Source: Streptomyces brasiliensis
GTDB taxonomy: Bacteria; Actinomycetota; Actinomycetes; Streptomycetales; Streptomycetaceae
Length of the DNA: 64,000 bases
Assembly: GCF_014647875.1 (NCBI RefSeq)
Contig: NZ_BMQA01000002.1
Location: forward strand, 186,001 to 250,000
Direction of reading: 5' to 3'
Part shown: in pieces, positions 58,132-64,000 of the stretch
How the letters are laid out: each line of letters opens with the position of its first letter
How positions within the stretch are numbered: the stretch's first letter is position 1
Translations under genes and position numbers: made by a program
The notes under the pieces: model-generated
Seen by the model: only the letters and a program-made list of their open reading frames with translations
The model's database searches: none
Told to the model about the DNA's origin: nothing

Positions 58132-59115
58132 ATGAAGCCTTCCGTACCGAGCCGTACGCTGGTCCACGCCGTGATCGCCGCCGTGACCGTGGTGGGGGTG
58201 ACGGCGGCCGGGGCCGTGTACATGAAGGCGCGGGCGCACTCCGATCCGGGCCTCATATCCGCTACGGCGCCGCGGTCGTCGCCGTCGCCGACGGTCTCCG
58301 TCCCGGCCCAGGCCTCGGCTTCGGCCGGTGAGGAGGAGTCGGTGGAACCCGTGACCGAGCCGGCGTTGGATCCGGACGAGCTGCTGAGCCGGGCCATGGA
58401 CGCGGTGAGCGTGCCGTCCGGCGCGAAGGTGGCGGTGGCGGTGCTGGACCTGGAGTCCGGCCAGAGCGCGGCGTACGGCCGCGGGACGTTCGACACGGCG
58501 AGCATCGTGAAGGTCGACATCCTGGCGGCGCTGCTGCTCCAGGCGCAGGACGCGGGCCGGCCTCTCACGGTCACGGAGAAGGCGTACGCCACGAAGATGA
58601 TCGAGAACAGCGACAACGACGCGGCGACGGCGCTGTGGCGGACCATCGGCGGGGCGGCGGGGCTGGACTCGGCGAACGAGCGCTTCGGGCTCACGGACAC
58701 GACGGGCGGCTCCGGCGACCTGTGGGGGCTGACCCAGACCACGGCCGCCGACCAACTCACGCTGCTGCGGCAGGTGTTCGGGGACGAGTCGAAGCTGAGC
58801 GAGTCCTCGCGGGCGTATCTGCGGGGGCTGATGGAGACCATCGCGGCCGGTCAGGCGTGGGGGGTCTCCGCAGTGGCCGACGGTTCCTCCTGGGCGCTGA
58901 AGAACGGCTGGCTGCCGCGCAGCACGACCGGGCTGTGGGACGTCAACAGCATCGGCCGCGTGACGGTCGACGGGGGCGGCTTTCTGGTGGCCGTGCTCTC
59001 GAAGGGCACGGCCACCCAGCAGCGGGGCATCACGCTGGTCGAGGCGACGGCCCGGGCAGCGGTGTCGGCGCTGACCGAGGGGAGCACGTCCGCGTCGGCC
59101 TCGGTGGCCGGCTAG
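58132..59115 (+). CDS. Class A beta-lactamase-like serine hydrolase, membrane anchored
   Basis: 327 residues: one N-terminal membrane helix (LVHAVIAAVTVVGVTAAGAV), a Ser/Pro/Ala-rich linker, then a class A fold with Ser124-x-x-Lys127 (SIVK), Ser160-Asp161-Asn162 and Lys257-Asn-Gly259 in place of the usual KTG. The omega loop Glu of true class A enzymes is not obvious. It may be a weak lactamase or a cell-wall peptidase-like hydrolase. ATG 58132; convergent with the mycosin gene 120 nt later. Confidence 0.88.
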   Translation: MKPSVPSRTLVHAVIAAVTVVGVTAAGAVYMKARAHSDPGLISATAPRSSPSPTVSVPAQASASAGEEESVEPVTEPALDPDELLSRAMDAVSVPSGAKVAVAVLDLESGQSAAYGRGTFDTASIVKVDILAALLLQAQDAGRPLTVTEKAYATKMIENSDNDAATALWRTIGGAAGLDSANERFGLTDTTGGSGDLWGLTQTTAADQLTLLRQVFGDESKLSESSRAYLRGLMETIAAGQAWGVSAVADGSSWALKNGWLPRSTTGLWDVNSIGRVTVDGGGFLVAVLSKGTATQQRGITLVEATARAAVSALTEGSTSASASVAG

Positions 59116-59234
59116 GGCGTCCACGCCACGCACCGGGGCGTCGTCGAGGTGTTGCCCGGGGTGGGCCGCCGGTCGGGCCGGCTCGAGGCGGGGCACCGGA
59201 TCACACCGTCTCCGCGACCGGCCGGTGACCGGGC

Positions 59235-60398
59235 TCAGTCGCCCGTTTCGCGGCGGTTGCGCCACAGGACCACCGCCGCGACCAGCAGGACGCCGCCGGC
59301 GCTGCCCGCGAGGGGGCCCGCCCAGTCCGCGGCGCCGGAGGACGCCTCCGCCGTGTCGGGTCCGGGGCCGAAGTACTTCTCGCCGTACGAGGCCGAGCGC
59401 AGGCCCTGCGGTTCGAGGCGACCCGCCGCCTCGATGGCGGCGGCCGGGTCGATGAAGCCGAAGCCACGGGAGTCGTCGCGGCCGCCGCTCGGGGGGTTGC
59501 GGGCGGTGTCCTCGAGGAGCTTCTTGATCTGGGGCGGGGTCAGCCCGGGATGGGCCGCCTTGACCAGGGCCACCGCGCCGGAGACGAAGGCGGAGGCCGC
59601 GCTCGTCCCCCAGCCCTCGTAGTACTTGTGGTCCGGGTAGGCGATGACGACGTCCACGCCGGGCGCGCTGACCGTGGCGTACCAGCGGCGGGTGGAGAAG
59701 GCGGCGCGGGTGCCGTAGCGGTCGACGGCGGCGGCCGCGATGACGCCGGGGTAGGCGGCCGGGTAGGAGATGTGGTCGCCCTTGTCACCGCCGTTGCCCG
59801 CGGAGGCGACGACGACCACGCCTTTCTTCAGGGCGTACTGCACGGCCTCGTCCTCGCTCGGCTCCGGGTGCGCGGAGTCGGAGTCGTCGCCCAGGGAGAG
59901 GTTGATGACGTCGGCGCCGTGGTCGACGGCCCAGCGGATGCCCTCGGCGAGGGCGTTGCCGCGGGTGCTGCGGGCCTCGCCGCGGGCGGAGTCGCCGTCC
60001 TCCAGGATCACGCGGACGGGCAGGATCTTCGCCTCCGGGGCGATGCCCATGACACCGTCGGCGTCACCGGAACCGTGGCCGTGCCCGGCGATGATGCCGG
60101 CCATGGCGGTGCCGTGCCGGGCCCAGGAGCTGTCGCCCTTCTTGGCGCCGAAGCCGATGAAGTCCTTGCTGGGCAGCACGTTGCCCTCGAGGTCGGGGTG
60201 GTCGGCCTCGACGCCGGTGTCCAGGACGGCGACGGTGACGCCCTTGCCCTTGGTGGTGCGCCAGGCGTCCTGGGTGTGCAGGGCGGACAGGGCCCACTGC
60301 TGGGCGCGTATGCCGTCGGCGTGTGCGGTGGTGGCGGGCAGGACGACCAGGGAGCCGGCGAGGAGCAGGCTCAGGGCGCTGCCGGTGGTGCGGTTCAT
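59235..60398 (-). CDS. Mycosin-type S8 serine protease (type VII secretion-associated)
   Basis: 387 residues: signal peptide (LSLLLAGSLVVLPATTAHA), subtilisin domain with catalytic Asp60 (VAVLDTGVEADHP), His95 (RHGTAMAGIIAG) and Ser266 (GWGTSAASAFVSG), then a Pro/Ala linker and one C-terminal membrane helix (LAGSAGGVLLVAAVVLW) with a short basic tail. This is the layout of MycP mycosins, which sit on the outside of the membrane beside ESX secretion channels. The ATG overlaps the stop of the Pro-rich membrane protein gene. No EccB/C/D or WXG100 gene is in the window. Confidence 0.93.
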   Translation of the reverse strand: MNRTTGSALSLLLAGSLVVLPATTAHADGIRAQQWALSALHTQDAWRTTKGKGVTVAVLDTGVEADHPDLEGNVLPSKDFIGFGAKKGDSSWARHGTAMAGIIAGHGHGSGDADGVMGIAPEAKILPVRVILEDGDSARGEARSTRGNALAEGIRWAVDHGADVINLSLGDDSDSAHPEPSEDEAVQYALKKGVVVVASAGNGGDKGDHISYPAAYPGVIAAAAVDRYGTRAAFSTRRWYATVSAPGVDVVIAYPDHKYYEGWGTSAASAFVSGAVALVKAAHPGLTPPQIKKLLEDTARNPPSGGRDDSRGFGFIDPAAAIEAAGRLEPQGLRSASYGEKYFGPGPDTAEASSGAADWAGPLAGSAGGVLLVAAVVLWRNRRETGD

Positions 60399-62263
60399 GA
60401 GGGCGGCTCCGTGGCCGAGCCGACGGTCTTGCGCAGGCGCCGTTCGATGCGGTCGGCGAGGCCCCGCGCCTCCTGGCCGAGGCCGGCCTGGGCGGGGGCC
60501 GTGGTGGCGCCGGACGCGATGGCGTCGGCGGCGGGCTGGGGGTCGTCGACGGTACGGCCGTCGCTCCAGCCGGAGACGGCGTACGCGACGACCGGGGCGT
60601 CGGTGAGCACGGACAGGGTCCAGGTGGCGCGCTGCTCGGCGCCGAAGTCCTCGGCGACGGTGTCCTTGGCGGCGTACGGGCGGGGCATCAGGTCGTCGCG
60701 GCGGTCCAGGCGCTCGTCCTTGAAGCGGGCGGCGAGGGCGGCCATGCCGGCGGGGTCGGCCTTGGTGAACAGGAGGCCGACAGTGGTGACGTAGCTCTGA
60801 GTGGCGTCGGTGTAGGTGGCGCGCAGCAGGCGGCGGCAGCCGACAGGGGCGAGTGCCTTGCGCAGCAGCGGGTCGAAGGCGTCGGCGCAGCCGGTGTCCG
60901 GGGCGACGGCGATGCGCGTCCAGGTCCGGTCGGCTCCGCCGGGTCCCGCGCCGGTGCCCTGCACGGTGGGCGGGAACAGGTCGTCGACGGGCACGCTGTG
61001 CCACAGCTCGGCGGCCGACGTGAAGCTTCCGTCGCTCCCCGAGCCGCCGGAGCCTCCGGTGAGCCAACTCCCGGTCACCGCACCGCCGATGAGACCGAGG
61101 CCGAGCACGACACAGGCGGCGGCCGCGGCGGTACGGGGCCGCACGCGCGCGCCCAACGGCCGGGGCCGCACCCGCTCGTCGTACCCCTCGGGCTCCCCGA
61201 AGGACACGACGGGCCGCGCTGCCGGCGGCACCGCGCTCCACGACAGCGAGGGATCCGGCGACACGGGGCCGCCGCCTGCAGGACCGGGGCCGGTCACGGG
61301 CGTGGGCGGGACGAGGGAGGCACGGGGACGCGGAGCGAACGCCTCGAAATCGGCGTCGGGGTCGGCGGTGGCCGGGTCCGGAGGTGCCGTGAACCCCGAG
61401 CGCGGGCCGGTCGCCGATTCGGCCGAGGCCTCGGCGACACCCTCACCGCCACTGGAACGCGGCACGGGGGGAACGTGCGCGAACGGCGAGGAAGTCGGCC
61501 CGATCCCGGAAGCGGTCGGGTTTCCACCGGGAGCGGCGGCCGGTCGCGCGCTCGGCCTGGGCGGCACGGTGCCGGAACCGGGCCGCGCGGGAGAACCCTG
61601 CCCGTTCCCATGCTCGGCCTGCGGGGCCGGTGGTACCGGTCGCAGACGAGCGGTCGTCTCCGCCGGGGTCTCGACCGGGGCGGGTCGCGACGGAACCGCC
61701 GGGCGGTGCGACGGCTTGGGGGGCAGGGGGGTGGGCGGCGTGTCCGGGCGTGTGGGGCGCCCGACGGCAGGAGCCGCCTCCGGACCAGGTGCACGTCCGG
61801 CAGTAGGCGGCGTGTCCGGGCGAGTGAGACGCCCCACGGCAGGAGCCGCCTCCGGACCAGGTGCACGTCCGGCAGTAGGCGGCGTGTCCGGGCGAGTGAG
61901 ACGCCCCACGGCAGGAGCCGCCTCCGGACCAGGTGCACGTCCGGCAGTGGGCGGCGTGTCCGGGAAGCGGGCCGAAGCCGCGGGCGGGGGTGGCGTGGTG
62001 GCGGAGGCATGCGGCGTACGTCCCGGGCGGAGGCTCGGGAAGCGTGGGCCGGTTCCCGTGCGCGCCGCGGCTTCCTCGCCCGCAGCGTGCCAGTCACCCG
62101 AACCCGAACCTGGCGCCTCGATCGCACCGGAACCCGCCCGCCCCGCTTCCGTCTCCGGCTTCGGGGCGTTCGCCGTGGTCTCCGGGCGGGGCTCGTCGGT
62201 TCGTCGCGGGTGGGGCGTCGTGTCCCTGGACGGCACGGGGGCGTGGCGGGACTCCGTGCTCAT
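60395..62263 (-). CDS. Proline-rich single-pass membrane protein, mycosin partner
   Basis: 622 residues. The first 390 are low-complexity, rich in Pro, Ala, Gly and Arg, including three near-identical 24-residue repeats (RPDTPPTAGRAPGPEAAPAV and four more). Then come one membrane helix (AAAACVVLGLGLIGGAVTGS) and a folded external domain of about 180 residues with Cys pairs (DTGCADAFDPLLRKALAPVG, CRRLLRATYTD). The long tail lies in the cytoplasm and the domain outside, facing the protease. It is coupled to the mycosin gene by a 4-nt overlap. Function unknown. Confidence 0.82.
   Translation of the reverse strand: MSTESRHAPVPSRDTTPHPRRTDEPRPETTANAPKPETEAGRAGSGAIEAPGSGSGDWHAAGEEAAARTGTGPRFPSLRPGRTPHASATTPPPPAASARFPDTPPTAGRAPGPEAAPAVGRLTRPDTPPTAGRAPGPEAAPAVGRLTRPDTPPTAGRAPGPEAAPAVGRPTRPDTPPTPLPPKPSHRPAVPSRPAPVETPAETTARLRPVPPAPQAEHGNGQGSPARPGSGTVPPRPSARPAAAPGGNPTASGIGPTSSPFAHVPPVPRSSGGEGVAEASAESATGPRSGFTAPPDPATADPDADFEAFAPRPRASLVPPTPVTGPGPAGGGPVSPDPSLSWSAVPPAARPVVSFGEPEGYDERVRPRPLGARVRPRTAAAAACVVLGLGLIGGAVTGSWLTGGSGGSGSDGSFTSAAELWHSVPVDDLFPPTVQGTGAGPGGADRTWTRIAVAPDTGCADAFDPLLRKALAPVGCRRLLRATYTDATQSYVTTVGLLFTKADPAGMAALAARFKDERLDRRDDLMPRPYAAKDTVAEDFGAEQRATWTLSVLTDAPVVAYAVSGWSDGRTVDDPQPAADAIASGATTAPAQAGLGQEARGLADRIERRLRKTVGSATEPPS
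61734..61949 (-). repeat. Three 72-bp tandem repeats in the Pro-rich gene
   Basis: Units 61734-61805, 61806-61877 and 61878-61949. The last two differ by one or two bases; the first differs in its middle. A partial fourth unit follows. Each encodes 24 residues, so copy-number change would not break the frame. Confidence 0.92.
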
Positions 62264-62537
62264 TCGCCCCCCGTTTCCTGTTGCCCGGGCCGTCTGCTCG
62301 TACGCGGACCGTCGTGTTCGTGGCCCGGGCCCGCGCGGATTCGTCCGTCCCGGGCACGCATACCCGCACGCGCGGACCGGCATCCCGGCGCAGGTCTGCG
62401 GCCGGCGGCGCCCCGTCGTGCGTGCGCGTCACTCTACGGGTTGTGCCGCGGCGAACGGGAACCAGTCCACGACCCCGGGGTATCTGCCCGGGAACGTCCC
62501 CCTACCCTGCGGTAATCCTGTCTGGCAGGCTGCGTTC

Positions 62538-63740
62538 ATGACTGCGCGCGCCGCCGACCGGGCCCGGTACGACAGGGCCACCGCCCATCTGGACGCCCCC
62601 CTCGCGATCGTGGACCTGGACGCTTTCGACGCCAACGCCGACGATCTGGTCCGGCGTGCGGGCGGGAAGCCGGTCCGGGTGGCCAGCAAGTCCGTGCGCT
62701 GCCGTGCGCTGCTGGAGCGGGTGCTCGCGAAGGACGGCTTCCGGGGGATCATGTCGTTCACGCTGGCCGAGTCGCTGTGGCTGGCCCGCTCCGGGTTCGA
62801 CGACGTCCTCCTCGCCTACCCCTCCGCCGACCGCACCGGTTTCGCCGAGTTGGCCTGTGATCCCAAACTCGCCGCCGCCGTCACGGTGATGGTCGACGAC
62901 CCCGCCCAGCTCGACCTGATCGACGCGGCCCGTGCCGGTGGGCGTGAAGTGGTGCGCGTCTGCCTGGAGTTGGACACCTCGCTGCGGCTGCTCGGCGGCC
63001 GGGTGCGCGTGGGGGCGCGCCGCTCCCCGCTGCACTCCCCCGAGCAGGTCGCCGCGTTGGCGCGGACCGTGGCCCGGCGGTCCGGTTTCCGGCTCGTGGG
63101 GATCATGGCGTACGAGGGTCATATCGCCGGTGTCGGGGACGCGGTGGCCGGCCGGCCGCTGCGGTCGCGGGCCATACGGCTGATGCAGGCCGCCGCCCGG
63201 CGTGAGCTGGCCGAGCGGCGGGCCGAGGTGGTGCGGGCCGTGCGGGCCGTGGCGCCGGACCTGGAGTTCGTCAACGGCGGCGGCACGGGCAGTGTGCAGC
63301 ACACCGCGGCAGAGGACGCGGTGACGGAGATAGCCGCCGGTTCGGGGTTGTACGTGCCGCGGCTGTTCGACAACTACACGTCGTTCACCGGCCGTCCGGC
63401 GGCACTGTTCGCCCAGCCCGTCGTACGCCGGCCCGGTGTGGGCGTGGTGACCGTGCTCGGCGGCGGCTACCCCGCCTCCGGCGCCGCAGGTGCCGACCGG
63501 CTGCCGGTGCCATACCTGCCGGAGGGGCTGTCGTACGACGCGCAGGAGGGGGCCGGCGAGGTGCAGACGCCGCTGCTGGGCTCGCCGGCCGACGATCTCC
63601 TCCTCGGTGACAAGGTGTGGTTCCGGCACGCCAAGGCGGGTGAACTGTGCGAGCGGTTCGACGTGTTGCACCTGATCGAGGGGGACGCGGTGACGGTGAC
63701 CGTGCCGACCTACCGGGGCGAGGGCCGCACGTTCCTGTGA
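62538..63740 (+). CDS. PLP-dependent amino acid deaminase/aldolase (alanine racemase N-domain, D-threonine aldolase-like)
   Basis: 400 residues. The alanine-racemase-type barrel has PLP Lys in VRVASKSVRCRALLERVL, then FRGIMSFTLAESLWLARSGF, VRVCLELDTSLRLLGGRVRV, LVGIMAYEGHIAGVGD and FVNGGGTGSVQ; the C-terminal part (VVTVLGGGYPASGAAGADRL, LLLGDKVWFRHAKAGELCER) is the beta domain of D-threonine aldolase-like enzymes with likely metal-binding His. It probably acts on a D- or hydroxy amino acid; the actual substrate is unknown. ATG 62538; divergent from the Pro-rich membrane protein gene. Confidence 0.88.
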   Translation: MTARAADRARYDRATAHLDAPLAIVDLDAFDANADDLVRRAGGKPVRVASKSVRCRALLERVLAKDGFRGIMSFTLAESLWLARSGFDDVLLAYPSADRTGFAELACDPKLAAAVTVMVDDPAQLDLIDAARAGGREVVRVCLELDTSLRLLGGRVRVGARRSPLHSPEQVAALARTVARRSGFRLVGIMAYEGHIAGVGDAVAGRPLRSRAIRLMQAAARRELAERRAEVVRAVRAVAPDLEFVNGGGTGSVQHTAAEDAVTEIAAGSGLYVPRLFDNYTSFTGRPAALFAQPVVRRPGVGVVTVLGGGYPASGAAGADRLPVPYLPEGLSYDAQEGAGEVQTPLLGSPADDLLLGDKVWFRHAKAGELCERFDVLHLIEGDAVTVTVPTYRGEGRTFL

Positions 63741-63753
63741 CCGGTCGGCCTGG

Positions 63754-64000
63754 TCAGCCTTCCGGGCCGATGCTGCTGCCCACGCCGCCGCCCGTGGCCG
63801 CGTCGCCCACCGCTCGGATCCCCCGGGTGATCTCGTCCATGTCGGACAGCGGCGGCCCGTCCGGCCCCGCGTCGAAGGCGAAGCGGACGAGGACGGGCGC
63901 CTCGCTGCCGACGCTGGACCGGAAGGCGAGGGACTGGACATAACCGCCGGGCCCCTTGGCGGTCCTGACCCGCCAGCGGACGAAGTACCCGGCGCGGCCC
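63754..64000 (-). CDS. Uncharacterised protein, C-terminal 82 residues (cut by window end)
   Basis: Reading the minus strand from the window edge gives GRAGYFVRWRVRTAKGPGGY, VQSLAFRSSVGSEAPVLVRF, then DAGPDGPPLSDMDEITRGIR and a stop at 63754. The frame is open across the whole stretch with strong G/C third positions. I do not recognise the family. It resembles the external domain of the Pro-rich mycosin partner only in general style, so it could belong to the same secretion-related group; that is a guess. Convergent with the PLP enzyme gene. Confidence 0.65.
   Translation of the reverse strand, partial: GRAGYFVRWRVRTAKGPGGYVQSLAFRSSVGSEAPVLVRFAFDAGPDGPPLSDMDEITRGIRAVGDAATGGGVGSSIGPEG

Noticed and set aside
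59550..60794. 414-codon open frame antisense to the mycosin gene
   Set aside because: Composition (Gly/Val/Asp repeats) is that of reversed GC-rich coding DNA; the opposite strand encodes a full protease with its catalytic triad.
61734..61949. CRISPR-like regular repeats
   Set aside because: The units are contiguous 72-bp repeats without unique spacers and lie in frame inside a coding gene.

Overview
The window is chromosomal DNA of a Streptomyces or very close relative. Base composition is very high in G+C, genes are dense with G/C at third codon positions, GTG starts are common and several promoters look leaderless. The gene content (met uptake, argGH, argCJBDR, pheST, infC-rpmI-rplT, a mycosin-type protease) is that of a conserved core-chromosome stretch; from memory the order resembles the S. 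coelicolor region around SCO1557-SCO1600. No tRNA, rRNA, CRISPR, prophage or intact insertion sequence was seen.

Layout. 1-2490: a methionine ABC importer (metN-metI-metQ, minus strand) behind a leader that encodes a short Cys/Met-rich peptide, a likely attenuator. 2524-9661: a HAD phosphatase, two small membrane proteins, two GNAT/sigma-type genes, a Tat-type glycerophosphodiesterase, an acyltransferase, and a TetR/MFS efflux pair with a clear operator. 9687-15070: an aldo/keto reductase, argH and argG (ARG boxes before argG), a PNPOx-like protein and an L,D-transpeptidase-like protein. 15068-22284: a two-component system diverging from two ferric-reductase-like/FMN-binding pairs and an ApbE flavin transferase, with paired 11-bp-phased repeats in the divergent promoter. 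This looks like one regulated extracytoplasmic electron-transfer module. 22285-26458: a His-rich frame-broken ORF, an ABC exporter, a decayed kinase gene, and an ECF sigma/anti-sigma pair.

26499-31317: argC-argJ-argB-argD-argR, translationally coupled, preceded by ARG boxes, so the arginine genes on both sides are probably under the ArgR encoded here. 31344-35343: a three-gene membrane glycosylation operon (GtrA, GT2, YfhO-like). 35602-43354: a CGNR regulator diverging from a stand-alone cysteine desulfurase across a 14-bp inverted repeat, small enzymes, a MocR regulator and DMT transporter whose divergent start codons overlap, and a secreted GH10-like protein. 43522-45549: a 3-hydroxybutyryl-CoA dehydrogenase followed by a scar holding a transposase fragment and the 3' end of a second copy of the same gene. 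45546-54838: Nudix, HTH/TPR regulator, SpoIIE-type phosphatase, pheST, PAS histidine kinase and TrmH methyltransferase. 55029-56569: infC-rpmI-rplT with an AUC start for infC and several RNA hairpins. 56840-64000: DUF1844, SseB-like, beta-lactamase-like, mycosin plus a Pro-rich membrane partner, a PLP aldolase/racemase-like enzyme and a truncated gene at the end.

A dispersed intergenic element (six copies, core AGGGGCGCGGGG with an internal GCGGC/GCCGC hairpin) lies at gene 3' ends. In two genes it supplies the stop codon, and in the SpoIIE-type gene the frame runs through it.
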